Part shown: positions 18,151 through 28,175 of the stretch, piece after piece
Layout: each line of letters opens with the position of its first letter
How positions within the stretch are numbered: the first letter of the stretch is position 1
Source of the DNA: Cytophagaceae bacterium
Lineage (GTDB): Bacteria > Bacteroidota > Bacteroidia > Cytophagales > Spirosomataceae
Reading direction: 5' to 3'
DNA length: 64,000 bases
Assembly (NCBI GenBank): GCA_027491195.1
Contig: JAIXWQ010000008.1
Coordinates: forward strand, 1-64,000
Position numbers and translations under genes: made by a program
Notes under the pieces: generated by a model
Told to the model about the DNA's origin: nothing
The model's input: only the letters and a program-made list of their open reading frames with translations
Databases searched by the model: none

Positions 18151-20588
18151 ATTACCCCGTAAATCTTGCTGAAAAACTGGGATTTAACCAGATCAAAGAG
18201 GAAATTAAGCAGATTTGCTTAAGTCCGATGGGGCAAGAATTTGCCGATAAAATGCGTTTCTCGGACCGATTCCCTTTGGTCAAACAATGGGTGGAACAAG
18301 TCGATGAAATGGGCCGCATTCTAGGGGAACACGGAGGCGAATTTCCACAAACAGATTACCTAGATCTTCGTGCCTATTTAAGCCCTTTGCAATTAGAAGG
18401 CCATTATTTATCAGCAGACGAATGGAGAGATTGGCAACGTGCGTTGACAGTTTTGTATGAAACCATTCGTTTTTTTGCTGCCATCGATGCCACAGAATAC
18501 CCGGAGATACATAAGATTACGCAGCATTTTTTAGCCAAAGGCGCGGAAAGCAATGGAGATTTTCGTCAGATTATTCCCATCATTCAGGATTTAGACCGCG
18601 TTTTTGACATCAATGGGCAAATAAAGGAGACCGCCTCCCCTGCCTTGGGCGATTTACGTCGTAAAAGAATTGCGGAGGAACAAGGTCTGAGAAAGAAATT
18701 GGATTCCTATTTAAGCCAGGCCTATAAGGAGGGCTGGGTGAGCAAGGATTTCTCTTTGACTTTACGGAATGGCCGGATGGTGATTCCACTCGCTGCAGAG
18801 CATAAACGCAAGATTAAGGGTTTCGTACAAGATGAATCGGATACAGGTAAAACGGTCTTTTTAGAGCCTGCAGATGCATTGGCGATGAATAATGAGATCA
18901 AATCACTCGAATCCGCTGAACGTAGAGAAATCATTCAGATTTTGTCTAAACTGTCTGATCGCATTCGACCTTTGACGCCCTTTTTAGCCCACGCCTTTTC
19001 GTGGTTAGGTTTGATCGATTTTATTCGGGCCAAAGCCCTTTGGGGAGCCGAACACAATGCCATCAAACCCACGTTTATTCAAGATTATCCAGTCGTGAAC
19101 TGGACCGATGCGCGTCATCCACTATTAGAGAAATCGCTCGAGAAAATAGGCAAGAAAATTAAACCACTGACGATTCGATTAGAAGACGAAAGACGCATCA
19201 TGGTGGTTTCTGGGCCAAATGCGGGTGGTAAATCAGTGACGTTGAGCACCGTGGGACTACTTCAGTTTTTGTTTCAATCTGGCTGCTTAGTACCCTTGGC
19301 AGAAGGAAGTACCATGGGATTCTTCTCGCAGATCTTCCTGGATATGGGGGATGAACAAAACTTGGAGAATGAATTAAGTACCTATTCCTCTCACTTGAGT
19401 AATATGCGGCATTTCTTGCAACATGTGAATGAGAAGAGTTTGATTCTAGTGGATGAATTCGGAACAGGTACAGAACCATCCTTGGGTGGTGCTATTGCGG
19501 AATCCATATTAGAAAAGCTGGCAGATAAGGGATGTTTCGGGGCGATTAATACCCACTTTGGTAATTTAAAAAGCCTTGCAGACCGCCAAAAAGGTCTTTT
19601 CAATGCCGCCATGCGCTACGATACCGAACACTTGGAACCCCAATTCATCTTGGATATGGGGAAACCGGGTAGCTCCTTTGCCTTTGAAATTGCACAGAAG
19701 ATTGGATTGCCTAAAGCCATCATCGAAAATGCCCGCAAAAAACTAGGCAAAAAGCAGGTGGACTTTGATAAGTTATTGCTGGAAACGGAGACGGAGAAGC
19801 AGATTTGGGAAAGTAAAAATGCCAGCCTAGCCCTCGCAAACGAGCAGGCTCAATCCATCAAAGAGAATTACGAGCGCTTAAAGAATCATGTTCAGGAAGA
19901 ACAAAAGGCAATGTTAAATGCGGCAAAAGCTGAGGCCAAAAAGATCATTCAAGAGGCCAATCAACGCATTGAACAAACCATTCGTCAGATTAAGGAGAAG
20001 GCGGCTGATAAAGAAAAAACGAAGGAATTACGCGCGGATTTAGAACAATTTGTTCAAAAAGAATTAAAACCGGTGGCCCCACTCAAGGTCGTTTCCGAAA
20101 CACCAGGAATCGTTTATGCCAACTCCCCTATCGCGGTAGGAGATTGGGTGGTAATTAAGGGAAGCGGAGATGAACCTACTTTGGGACAAATCCTAGAATT
20201 AAAAGGCAAAGATGCCATGATTTCGCTGGGTGCTATTCGAAGTACCATTAAGTTAAATCGCCTTCAAAAAATCGTTCCGCCTAAACAACAGAAAAAAAGT
20301 ACGGCTCCTCTTCGTGGCATCGACATCAACGATCGCATGGCACAATTCCAATTAAAACTGGATGTGAGAGGCAAACGTGGCGAGGAAGTTTACGTTATTT
20401 TAGACCAATACATAAACGATTGCCTACTTTTAGGGGTTCCAGAAGTCCAAATTTTACACGGAAAAGGTGACGGAATCTTGCGTACCCTCATCCGTGAACA
20501 AGTAAGACGCTATAAAGAAATTAAATCGATTCAAGACGAACATGCAGACCGTGGCGGTGCGGGAATTACCATCGTCCAATTCAAATGA
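18147..20588 (+). CDS. mutS2: MutS2 ATPase/endonuclease
   Basis: MutS-family protein without mismatch-recognition domains. A core/clamp region (about 1-330) is followed by the ABC ATPase with Walker A GPNAGGKS (356-363), LVDEFGTGTEP and a coiled coil (about 520-650). A C-terminal Smr nuclease domain (about 735-813) has LDVRGKRG and HGKGDGILR. MutS2 suppresses recombination and in Bacillus subtilis also splits collided ribosomes. The ATG overlaps the previous stop (ATGA) and its own stop overlaps the next ATG. Confidence 0.94.
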   Translation: MNYPVNLAEKLGFNQIKEEIKQICLSPMGQEFADKMRFSDRFPLVKQWVEQVDEMGRILGEHGGEFPQTDYLDLRAYLSPLQLEGHYLSADEWRDWQRALTVLYETIRFFAAIDATEYPEIHKITQHFLAKGAESNGDFRQIIPIIQDLDRVFDINGQIKETASPALGDLRRKRIAEEQGLRKKLDSYLSQAYKEGWVSKDFSLTLRNGRMVIPLAAEHKRKIKGFVQDESDTGKTVFLEPADALAMNNEIKSLESAERREIIQILSKLSDRIRPLTPFLAHAFSWLGLIDFIRAKALWGAEHNAIKPTFIQDYPVVNWTDARHPLLEKSLEKIGKKIKPLTIRLEDERRIMVVSGPNAGGKSVTLSTVGLLQFLFQSGCLVPLAEGSTMGFFSQIFLDMGDEQNLENELSTYSSHLSNMRHFLQHVNEKSLILVDEFGTGTEPSLGGAIAESILEKLADKGCFGAINTHFGNLKSLADRQKGLFNAAMRYDTEHLEPQFILDMGKPGSSFAFEIAQKIGLPKAIIENARKKLGKKQVDFDKLLLETETEKQIWESKNASLALANEQAQSIKENYERLKNHVQEEQKAMLNAAKAEAKKIIQEANQRIEQTIRQIKEKAADKEKTKELRADLEQFVQKELKPVAPLKVVSETPGIVYANSPIAVGDWVVIKGSGDEPTLGQILELKGKDAMISLGAIRSTIKLNRLQKIVPPKQQKKSTAPLRGIDINDRMAQFQLKLDVRGKRGEEVYVILDQYINDCLLLGVPEVQILHGKGDGILRTLIREQVRRYKEIKSIQDEHADRGGAGITIVQFK

Positions 20589-21079
20589 TCCGACTCATCA
20601 TCGCTTTGTTTTCCCTCGTTTTCTGCAGCTCCTGCATGCTACAATATGCCGCTGGACTGAGTCAAATCCAACAAGAAAAATACGAGCAAGCCACGTATAA
20701 TTTTTCTGTAGCTCTTTCAAAAGACCCTAAAAACCCAGAAATCTACTTCGCTAGAGCCTTTTCTCGCGGATCCATGGAACAATATTCGGGAGCTATTTCG
20801 GACTTAACTAAGGCCATTCGCCTCGATTCAACCAATGCTGACTATTACTTCTATCGCGGCTACTTCAAATCAAAATTAGGTAACGATAAAGGAGCCATTC
20901 GGGACTTTTCTAAATCGATTATTTACTACCCCTATTACCATGAGACCTATTATAATCGCGGAATAAATCTGATGCATTTAGGTCTATTGGACGATGCCTG
21001 TCTCGATTTTAAGACGGCGATTGAGCTGGGGGATACGCTTTCTTTGAAGTATCAGAGAAGTCTTTGTAAAAAAGAGTAG
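20585..21079 (+). CDS. TPR-repeat lipoprotein (short)
   Basis: A probable lipoprotein signal (MIRLIIALFSLVFCSSC, Cys17) precedes about four TPR units in 164 residues, e.g. EIYFARAFSRGSMEQYSGAISDLTKAIRL and ADYYFYRGYFKSKLGNDKGAIRDFSKSI. No specific role can be assigned. The start forms an ATGA overlap with mutS2. Its TAG stop (21077-21079) lies inside the first unit of a heptanucleotide array, so the repeat has replaced or created the 3' end of the gene. Confidence 0.78.
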   Translation: MIRLIIALFSLVFCSSCMLQYAAGLSQIQQEKYEQATYNFSVALSKDPKNPEIYFARAFSRGSMEQYSGAISDLTKAIRLDSTNADYYFYRGYFKSKLGNDKGAIRDFSKSIIYYPYYHETYYNRGINLMHLGLLDDACLDFKTAIELGDTLSLKYQRSLCKKE

Positions 21080-21100
21080 AGAGTATAGAGTAGAGAGAAG
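21073..21100 (+). repeat. Heptanucleotide array, locus A (4 units)
   Basis: Four tandem 7-bp units AGAGTAG, AGAGTAT, AGAGTAG, AGAGAAG in strict register. The first contains the stop codon of the preceding TPR gene. No inverted partner is obvious, so this is the simplest member of the family seen at 24.97, 35.76, 49.15 and 55.62 kb. Confidence 0.85.
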
Positions 21101-21187
21101 AGATGGTAAATGGAGGCTTCATTTGCTTTGAAAGCCTGCGAAAATTCGTGTTATTTGTAGCTTATTTTTAAATTTTAACGATTCATT

Positions 21188-21616
21188 ATGTCTATTGCAA
21201 AAACCGGCGACAAGGTTGCCGTACACTACACAGGTAAACACACCGACGGTTCTATTTTCGACTCTTCTGTAGGAAGAACTCCACTTGAATTCCAATTAGG
21301 TTCAGGAATGGTTATCAAAGGTTTTGATGATGGCGTAACTGGCATGGCAATTGGTGAGAAAAAAACCGTTGTTATCCCGGCTGCTGAAGCTTATGGCGAA
21401 CATTCTCCTGAAAATACGGTGACTTTAGAGCGTGCTCAAATTCCTCCACACATTGAATTAGAATTAGGCGCTTCGTTATCTATGCACCAAGATGGTGGTC
21501 ACGTTGTAGAAGTGGTGATCACTGATTTAACCGATTCTCACGTTACTTTAGACGCAAATCACCCATTAGCTGGCCGTGATTTAACTTTTGAACTTGAATT
21601 AGTATCGATCTCATAA
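21188..21616 (+). CDS. FKBP-type peptidyl-prolyl isomerase, SlyD-like
   Basis: Cytosolic prolyl isomerase/chaperone. The FKBP half is split around an insert-in-flap domain as in SlyD: VAVHYTGKHTDGSIFDSS, LEFQLGSGMVIKGFDDGV and MAIGEKKTVVIP at the start, and NHPLAGRDLTFELELV at the end. Length is 142; the histidine-rich metal-binding tail of E. coli SlyD is absent. It is first of a close run with the YfhO and YicC genes (gaps 3 and -4 bases). Confidence 0.9.
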   Translation: MSIAKTGDKVAVHYTGKHTDGSIFDSSVGRTPLEFQLGSGMVIKGFDDGVTGMAIGEKKTVVIPAAEAYGEHSPENTVTLERAQIPPHIELELGASLSMHQDGGHVVEVVITDLTDSHVTLDANHPLAGRDLTFELELVSIS

Positions 21617-21619
21617 GAT

Positions 21620-24058
21620 ATGAAAATTAATTTGCGCTCCTTTGCCCCCCATGGGATTGTCCTTTTGGGCTTTTTATTGATTGCTTTTATTTATTGTGGA
21701 CCCGTTCTACAAGGAAAAGTATTGATTCAGCACGATATTCAGCAAGCCCAGGCGGCGGCACAGGAGAGCTTACAGTACAAAGAAAAGACCGGCGAGGATG
21801 CTTGGTGGTCTAATTCGATGTTTGGCGGGATGCCTACTTACCAGATTTCTGGATCTTATCCGTATTCTATTTCTGCCAAAATCGGTTCTTTCATTACCAA
21901 CCTCTTACCATCTCCCGTTAATTTGCTCGTTTTGCAGATGTTGGGGATGTATATTTTGCTTTGGGCGATGGGAGCCTCCCCTATTTTAGGCTTCGCTGGA
22001 GCCGTTTTTTATGCCTTTGCGACCTATAATATGGTCATCATTCCAGCAGGACACACTTCCAAGGTATTAGCTTTAGCCTATGCCCCTATCGTTTTAGCGG
22101 GCGTAAAACTAGGCTGGGGAAATCGCAAATGGCTTGGAGCCGCCTTGTTCACGCTAGGAATGGCCCTCGAATTATACGCTAACCACGTACAGATAACGTA
22201 TTACCTTTTCTTCATCATCGGATTCTATAAAATCTATACCCTTTCTCAAGCCATCGTTCAAAAAACAGTGGTAGAATGGTTTAAGCGCGGATTATTGCTT
22301 GGTTTAGGATTAGTTTTAGCCTTAGGGACTCACTCGATGCGTCTTTGGAATAACTACGAATATGCCAAAGAAACGACGCGTGGCGCCTCCGAATTAAGCG
22401 CCAACAAATCACGTGGAGATGGTTTAGACCAAACTTACGCCTTCGATTGGTCCTATGGAATCGCCGAAACAGGTACCTTATTAATCCCGAATTTCATGGG
22501 TGGTGCCTCAGGTGGTGATTTAGGCGGTACCGCTTCGAATACATATCAAACAATGACGAATGCGGGCATTCCTGAAGAGCAAGCATTAGGATTCGTCGAA
22601 AAAGGTCCAGCTTATTGGGGTGAGCAAAGCTATACGGCAGGCCCAGCCTATGCCGGTGCTTTAGTCATTTTCTTATTTTTATTCGGAGCATTCTACATCA
22701 AATCCGCCGAAAAATGGTGGATCATCGGATTTACCGCCTTATTCATCACGTTCGCTTGGGGTAAATACTTCTTTTTCAATGGTCTTTTATTCCAATTCTT
22801 CCCATTATTCAATAAGTTCAGAGCCATCACCATGGTGTTGTCTTTCGTTCAATTAGGGTTCGTTAGTTTGGGCGTCTTAGGTTTGATTCGCTTCATTCAG
22901 CAAAAAGCGAGCTGGTCGGACATCAAAAAACCTTTATTGTATGCTGCTGGATTAAGCGGCGGGCTTGCTCTATTTTTCGGAATGGCGCCGGATTTATTTT
23001 TTGACTTTAAAGGACCAAATTTTGGAGGTGCTTTAATCCAAGATACGGGCTTAAATAACCAAATCTGGCGCTCGATTCAACTAGATCGCATCGAACTATT
23101 TCAGTCGGATGCCTTCCGTAGTTTCTTTATTGTATTGATAGGTGCAGGCATTTTATGGGTGGCTAGCACGGGGAAAGTCAAGAAATCCATTTGGTTAATT
23201 GCCTTGGTTCTGTTAGGTATTTTTGACTTAACTCCGGTGGCGAAACGTTATTTTGGCAAAGATTTCTTTGTTTCAAAAGCAACTTTAGATGAGCAAATCT
23301 TGCCTACGCCAGCAGACCAAAAAATCCTTCAAGATTCCACCCATTACCGGGTGGTTAACGTCGCAACCAATTTTATGAGCGACGCGACTACGTCCTATTA
23401 CCATCAGTCTTTGGGTGGATATCACGCAGCAAAATTACGCCGTTACCAAGAGTTAATCGAGAAACAGTTCACTGCAAATCCAGGACAAATGAACATCCTG
23501 AATATGCTGAATACGAAATACATTCTAAGCCCAGATTCAACTGGCCAATTAGCACCACAAACCAATCCAGGTGCTTTAGGAAATGCCTGGCTTGTCTCTT
23601 CGGTTCAAGTGGTTCCTACGGCGGATGAGGCCTTGAATGGAATTGGCAAAATCGATCCGCGTAACGTGGCATTAGTCGAGAAAAAAGATGCTTCTTTCGT
23701 TCCAGGAGCCAGCTTTAAAACGGACGGAACGATTAACCTAACTTCATACAAACCCAATCATTTAACCTACAGCTCAGACGCAAAGAACCCCAGTTTTGCC
23801 GTATTCTCTGAAATTTACTACCGAGGAAACAAAGACTGGAAAGCCTATATCGATGGTAAAGAAACGAATCACGTGCAAGCGGATTACGTTTTACGTGGTC
23901 TAGCCATTCCAGCCGGCAAACACACTATTGAGTTCAAATTCGCTCCTGTTTCTGTAATTACAGGAAATAAAATCGACTTAGCCGCTTCCATCGCGATGCT
24001 TTTATTTATTGCATTTGCCTTTTTTCAGGCAGCTAAGGCTAAAAAAGAAATACTATGA
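21620..24058 (+). CDS. YfhO-family polytopic membrane protein
   Basis: An 812-residue integral membrane protein with about a dozen hydrophobic segments and a large extracytoplasmic C-terminal part ending in one more helix. The Bacteroidota YfhO pattern is clear: [45 protein letters not shown] and a late NTKYIL segment. YfhO of Firmicutes is linked to glycosylation of teichoic acids (GT-C fold), so a glycosyltransferase-like role in envelope glycans is an inference. Confidence 0.85.
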   Translation: MKINLRSFAPHGIVLLGFLLIAFIYCGPVLQGKVLIQHDIQQAQAAAQESLQYKEKTGEDAWWSNSMFGGMPTYQISGSYPYSISAKIGSFITNLLPSPVNLLVLQMLGMYILLWAMGASPILGFAGAVFYAFATYNMVIIPAGHTSKVLALAYAPIVLAGVKLGWGNRKWLGAALFTLGMALELYANHVQITYYLFFIIGFYKIYTLSQAIVQKTVVEWFKRGLLLGLGLVLALGTHSMRLWNNYEYAKETTRGASELSANKSRGDGLDQTYAFDWSYGIAETGTLLIPNFMGGASGGDLGGTASNTYQTMTNAGIPEEQALGFVEKGPAYWGEQSYTAGPAYAGALVIFLFLFGAFYIKSAEKWWIIGFTALFITFAWGKYFFFNGLLFQFFPLFNKFRAITMVLSFVQLGFVSLGVLGLIRFIQQKASWSDIKKPLLYAAGLSGGLALFFGMAPDLFFDFKGPNFGGALIQDTGLNNQIWRSIQLDRIELFQSDAFRSFFIVLIGAGILWVASTGKVKKSIWLIALVLLGIFDLTPVAKRYFGKDFFVSKATLDEQILPTPADQKILQDSTHYRVVNVATNFMSDATTSYYHQSLGGYHAAKLRRYQELIEKQFTANPGQMNILNMLNTKYILSPDSTGQLAPQTNPGALGNAWLVSSVQVVPTADEALNGIGKIDPRNVALVEKKDASFVPGASFKTDGTINLTSYKPNHLTYSSDAKNPSFAVFSEIYYRGNKDWKAYIDGKETNHVQADYVLRGLAIPAGKHTIEFKFAPVSVITGNKIDLAASIAMLLFIAFAFFQAAKAKKEIL

Positions 24059-24945
24059 TCTACTCCATGACGGGCTTTGGAAAATCCCAAAAAGAAATCC
24101 AAGACCTGCAAATCCGTGTCGAAGTTAAAAGTCTAAACTCGAAGTTTACGGATATATTTTGCCGTGTTCCTAAATCCTTTTCAGCTAAAGAAATAGACAT
24201 TCGGAATTACCTGACTCAACAATTAGAGCGCGGTAAAATGGAGCTAAATCTCCATATTCAAAAGAATAACGAGAACGTAGAACAAAGCATCCTACCTCAA
24301 GCGCAAATAGCTACTTATTTCGCTGAATTAAAGCGCTTCGCTACTGAATTAGGGGTCCAAAACATCGACGAAAACGCCTTGTATTTGCAGGCTATGTCCA
24401 TGCCAAGTCTTAATTCATCCGATCAATCACAGGAGAATGAAGAGGAAATAGAGGCCTTGTGGCAAGTCGTATTTTCAGCCGTTCAAGAAGCGGTAAAAGA
24501 ATGCAAAGAATTCCGTGCCCGCGAAGGCAAAGTGGTGGAAGATAAATTCCGTGAATACATCGCCTCCATCAAATCTGGTCTAGCACAGGTTTTAGAACAA
24601 GACAAAATCCGGATGCCGGGTATCCGCGAACGAATGCGCAATGCCCTTTTAGAACTTGGATTAAAAGAAGACTTCGACAAAAACCGCTTCGAGCAAGAAG
24701 TCGTTTACTACATCGAAAAATTTGATATCTCGGAAGAAAAAGTGCGTCTAGCCACTCACCTTGACTATTTCATCGAAATCCTAGAGGAAGGAAACGGCAA
24801 GAAACTGAACTTCATGGCCCAGGAAATTGGCCGCGAAATCAACACCATCGGCTCAAAAGCAAACGACTCTACCATTCAGCGCTTAGTGGTGAATATGAAG
24901 GATGAGCTGGAAAAAATTAAGGAGCAAACGGCGAATGTTTTATAA
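24055..24945 (+). CDS. YicC-family endoribonuclease
   Basis: A 296-residue cytosolic YicC protein: [11 protein letters not shown] and [13 protein letters not shown] at the N-terminus, and the C-terminal DUF1732 block with [33 protein letters not shown] and [15 protein letters not shown]. coli YicC is an endoribonuclease acting on small RNAs. The start overlaps the YfhO stop (ATGA). In many genomes yicC lies next to gmk, which is not present here. Confidence 0.92.
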   Translation: MIYSMTGFGKSQKEIQDLQIRVEVKSLNSKFTDIFCRVPKSFSAKEIDIRNYLTQQLERGKMELNLHIQKNNENVEQSILPQAQIATYFAELKRFATELGVQNIDENALYLQAMSMPSLNSSDQSQENEEEIEALWQVVFSAVQEAVKECKEFRAREGKVVEDKFREYIASIKSGLAQVLEQDKIRMPGIRERMRNALLELGLKEDFDKNRFEQEVVYYIEKFDISEEKVRLATHLDYFIEILEEGNGKKLNFMAQEIGREINTIGSKANDSTIQRLVVNMKDELEKIKEQTANVL

Positions 24946-24967
24946 TTGCGAAGCAATTTTGAAACGT

Positions 24968-25113
24968 TAAAGCAAAAAGAATAAAGCACAAATAATAAAG
25001 ATTGTATCGCCTTCGGCGATAAATTCTGAAGGATTTTTTCTCTCAACATAAAAAGAGCGGCAATTGCCGCTCTTTTTATTCCAAATTTATTCTTTATTCT
25101 TTATGCTTTATTT
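24968..25113. repeat. Inverted heptanucleotide element, locus B
   Basis: Left arm: five 7-bp units (24968-25002) such as TAAAGCA and TAAAGAT. Core palindrome ATCGCCTTCGGCGAT at 25006-25020. A terminator hairpin follows at 25049-25078. Right arm: four inverse units (25086-25113) such as TTTATTC and TTTATGC, ending two bases before the minus-strand stop codon of the EamA gene. It lies between convergent genes. Confidence 0.85.
25049..25078. terminator. Bidirectional rho-independent terminator
   Basis: A perfect palindrome, GAGCGGCA-ATTGCCGCTC within 25051-25076, flanked by A runs on the left and T runs on the right. It serves yicC and the convergent EamA gene. Confidence 0.9.
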
Positions 25114-25114
25114 T

Positions 25115-25978
25115 TTACAAAATAATCAAAGCTATCCCCGCACACCCCAATCCAATCCCTACCCATTGCTTCTTCGTTAATTGTTCTTTGAAGAAAATCA
25201 AAGCAGTAAAGGCACTCAAGAGAATCACACCCAGGTTATAAATCGTCAAGACAACTGCCCCATTTTGTTGGTAAGCATCTAATGCTTTTAATAAGAAATA
25301 AAAGGAGAAGAAGTTAGGCAAGCCTAAAGGTATTGCGGCTAATACAGATCGCAAAGACCATGTAACACCACCCGTGAACGTCCAATAGGCTAAAACAAGG
25401 GCAGAAGTAGCCATGGAGCCTAATAGAAGCATCAGCGTAAAGGAAATACTTCCTCCTACTTGCTGCACGATCGCCGCATTCAAATAATTAAAGGCTGTAT
25501 TGGTGATTCCATAGGCCACGAAAACGGCTACCAATGCCCAGATTACAGGCTTTTGGGTAGTTCCAGCACCAGACGGACTACAGAAATAAATGGCCGCAAA
25601 TGATAATAACAAGCCAGCAATGACGGAAATAGTCAAATCTCCACCAGTCTTCCAAATGAATAAATTCACCATCACCGGAATGACTAAGGAGATATTATTA
25701 GCTAAAGAAGTGGGGGCCATCCCGTTTTTTACGGTAGAATAACCAGATAATAAGAACGTAATCACGAAACCAATACCGATGCCTAATATACCCAAAGAAT
25801 AGCCTGTAGAAGGCCAATGGAAGGGTATTGCATCCATCTGATGGAAATACCCCGTTAAAAAACAAACAGGATAGTTCAGTAAAATGGCGATCCGTGTGTC
25901 GATATTAAACTTCGCGTGAGCACGAAAATTCACCAATAATAAAACGGAGAAAACGATGGTTAAAAGTAAGGCAATCAT
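25115..25978 (-). CDS. EamA/DMT-family transporter
   Basis: About ten transmembrane segments in 287 residues, arranged as two EamA-like halves. The C-terminal half is typical (NGAVVLTIYNLGVILLSAFTALIFFKEQLTKKQWVGIGLGCAGIALIIL across three segments). Substrates of this family are metabolites or drugs and cannot be predicted. Its start is one base from the ferrochelatase stop, so both are in one minus-strand transcript. Confidence 0.83.
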   Translation of the reverse strand: MIALLLTIVFSVLLLVNFRAHAKFNIDTRIAILLNYPVCFLTGYFHQMDAIPFHWPSTGYSLGILGIGIGFVITFLLSGYSTVKNGMAPTSLANNISLVIPVMVNLFIWKTGGDLTISVIAGLLLSFAAIYFCSPSGAGTTQKPVIWALVAVFVAYGITNTAFNYLNAAIVQQVGGSISFTLMLLLGSMATSALVLAYWTFTGGVTWSLRSVLAAIPLGLPNFFSFYFLLKALDAYQQNGAVVLTIYNLGVILLSAFTALIFFKEQLTKKQWVGIGLGCAGIALIIL

Positions 25979-25979
25979 C

Positions 25980-26990
25980 TTATGAATTCTTAACTAGGTC
26001 CTCTAACAAAGCAACATATTCTGGAGAATTGTTTAAGCTCTCCACTAATTGCCAATGTTCTCCACCCGCTTCTTCGAAGAGCTCTTTGTACTCCTCGCCT
26101 ACCTCGATAGTAGTTTCTAAGCAATCTGCAACAAAGGCTGGTGAGAAAGCTAAGATCTTCTTTTTGCCTTCTTTGACCAGTTTCTTAATGGTCTCATCCG
26201 TATAGGGTTGTAACCAAGGATCGCGGCCTAAGCGACTTTGGAAAGCTGTACCAAAAGTACCCGGTTTCAAGCCCATCTCTTTCGCAATTAAACGCGTAGT
26301 CTCATGGCATTGTGCCCGATAGCAATTATGATTTTTTTCGGTGATTGTTTCACAGCAGGATCCAAAGACACAGGTATTTTTTGTAATATCTCCTTTGCGA
26401 ATATGGCGTTCTGGAACGCCGTGGTAAGAGAATAAATAATAATCGAAGTCGACGTCTTTCTGGTAATTCGCTGCTTTATCGGCAAAGTATTTGGCAAAAA
26501 TAGGATGCTGGTAAAAATAGCTTACAATGGAAAGAGAAGGCATAATTTGCCAGTCTGACATGATTTCCATTACACGCTCATAAACGGAGCCTGTCGTAGC
26601 GGAAGCATATTGTGGGAAGAAAGGAATGACAATTAATTTCTTCAAATTAGCTTGCTGCATTTCAGCCATCACCGTCTTCAGATCCGGACTTTGGTAGCGC
26701 ATCGCTAGACGTACCATATAACCATCACCAAGATTCGCGGCTAAGGATGCACAAACGTCTTCCCCATAAAACTTCAAGGGAGAACCTCGTTCTTCCCATA
26801 ATTCTTTATAGATTTTAGCAGATTGAGGCGCTCTAAAAGGTGCTATAATTCCATTCACTAACAAGTAACGAAATGGATAGGGTATGTCGATGACACGACC
26901 GTCCATTAAGAACTCCCGTAAATATTTACGCACACTAGGTGTACCTGGATCATCTGGGGTTCCCAGATTCACTAACAAAACTCCGATCAT
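25980..26990 (-). CDS. hemH: Ferrochelatase
   Basis: Inserts ferrous iron into protoporphyrin IX (or coproporphyrin III). Family blocks: VLLVNLGTPDDP, the catalytic His190 in FSYHGVPERH, GTAFQSRLGRDPWLQPYTD, and FSPAFVADCLETTIEV with the conserved acidic residues. A cysteine-rich insertion follows the active-site His: C207, C212, C213, C223 and C228. Such clusters occur in Bacteroidota HemH as I recall, and could bind Fe-S, though this is not the cysteine pattern of the known 2Fe-2S ferrochelatases. A 14-bp palindrome lies 14 bases upstream. Confidence 0.93.
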   Translation of the reverse strand: MIGVLLVNLGTPDDPGTPSVRKYLREFLMDGRVIDIPYPFRYLLVNGIIAPFRAPQSAKIYKELWEERGSPLKFYGEDVCASLAANLGDGYMVRLAMRYQSPDLKTVMAEMQQANLKKLIVIPFFPQYASATTGSVYERVMEIMSDWQIMPSLSIVSYFYQHPIFAKYFADKAANYQKDVDFDYYLFSYHGVPERHIRKGDITKNTCVFGSCCETITEKNHNCYRAQCHETTRLIAKEMGLKPGTFGTAFQSRLGRDPWLQPYTDETIKKLVKEGKKKILAFSPAFVADCLETTIEVGEEYKELFEEAGGEHWQLVESLNNSPEYVALLEDLVKNS

Positions 26991-27003
26991 AGCTTTTATT
27001 AAA

Positions 27004-27017
27004 GCACAAATTTGTGC
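27004..27017. promoter_or_regulatory. 14-bp palindrome upstream of hemH
   Basis: GCACAAATTTGTGC is a perfect palindrome in the short gap between the DUF4249 stop and the hemH start. It may be an operator, or a minimal head-to-head pair of the GCACAAA heptad found in the intergenic repeats. Confidence 0.4.
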
Positions 27018-27025
27018 CTAAAAAA

Positions 27026-28174
27026 CTAGAATACCCAACCTTCCGGAGTAATTTTTGTTCTAGTGTTCGATTCGAAACAAGGTACTTTCTCTTGACAACC
27101 TACAGATCCTGGAGGACAGGTATAGGTCTCCCCTGGGGTTATTGAAATAATGGGCAATTCCCCTACCGGAATATTCTTCGAACGATCGATGATAAATATC
27201 TTTTTCCGCACAGAGAATACATTGAATATACCGATTACTTTTTCTGCTGGGTTTGTCAGCGATTTGATATTTAAACTAAATCGAGTCTCCGCAGGAACAT
27301 CAAACAAGGAACCTGAAGATTGGATTTGAGAGATTAATGATTGATAAAAATCATAGGCACTACGTGTAATTGATCTCTGCTCCAAACGGAAGTAATAAGG
27401 AGTCCAATTATCAAATGGAATACGCGCTACTTGTCGACCTACCACACGTTGTCCATTGGTTAATACATCTGAGAACACATTTAAATCATTGTTCGTAGAA
27501 ATATCCCAGCAATTCCCATCACACATGTAATTTAAAATTGCATCTGTTGGAAAACGAGGTTGAACGCAATCAAATTTCTTGAAATCATAACGTCCACCGT
27601 CTGTACACGTGGCGCATAGACGTATTTTTTCAAAATGCTTCCAATTCCATAGGTAATAATCTCCTTCCGTAGGTAGGTCTTTAAAGTCCAAATAAACTGA
27701 AAATCCAGCCCTGCGAATATCTACTTTGGAATATTGCTCTAAAGTCTCAAAACGAGTAATCACATTCTCAATTTCAGGGACAGCTTTCATCGTTTCAACT
27801 GAACTCTCGTATGCTTGACCGGTTAGTAGTTTAACCGATAATTTATACGATGAACCTACAACACCCTTAAATCCAGCAACGGGATAATAGGTGCCGGTAG
27901 GTGTACCTTCCGTGAAAGTTGTTTTCACTCCATTTTGATCCGTCAATATAACCACCGCTTTCGAAATAGGTAAGGAGAATTGAGAAGTTAAGCGATTAGA
28001 TGAACTCGTTAATCGCACTTTACTCAAAGCTGCATCATCTGAAATATCTGCTTCGATGGTAGTGAATGAGGTGGAGTCTATTTGGACAAAATCTTGAATT
28101 GGATTTACGCATGCCCAAGTCACTAGACCAAGTAGCAAGACATAAAAAAGTATATTTCTGATAGATAAAGGCAT
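27026..28174 (-). CDS. DUF4249 outer-membrane lipoprotein
   Basis: The lipoprotein signal MPLSIRNILFYVLLLGLVTWAC (Cys22 lipidated) is followed by a DUF4249 sequence: YKLSVKLLTGQAYESSVETMKAVPEI is the typical first beta-sandwich part, and a cysteine-bearing C-terminal region follows (LCATCTDGG, NYMCDGNCWDI, YTCPPGSVGCQEKVPC). DUF4249 genes in Bacteroidota almost always accompany a TonB-dependent receptor, as here one base away. The protein is probably a surface lipoprotein partner of the receptor; the ligand is unknown. Confidence 0.85.
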   Translation of the reverse strand: MPLSIRNILFYVLLLGLVTWACVNPIQDFVQIDSTSFTTIEADISDDAALSKVRLTSSSNRLTSQFSLPISKAVVILTDQNGVKTTFTEGTPTGTYYPVAGFKGVVGSSYKLSVKLLTGQAYESSVETMKAVPEIENVITRFETLEQYSKVDIRRAGFSVYLDFKDLPTEGDYYLWNWKHFEKIRLCATCTDGGRYDFKKFDCVQPRFPTDAILNYMCDGNCWDISTNNDLNVFSDVLTNGQRVVGRQVARIPFDNWTPYYFRLEQRSITRSAYDFYQSLISQIQSSGSLFDVPAETRFSLNIKSLTNPAEKVIGIFNVFSVRKKIFIIDRSKNIPVGELPIISITPGETYTCPPGSVGCQEKVPCFESNTRTKITPEGWVF

Positions 28175-28175
28175 A

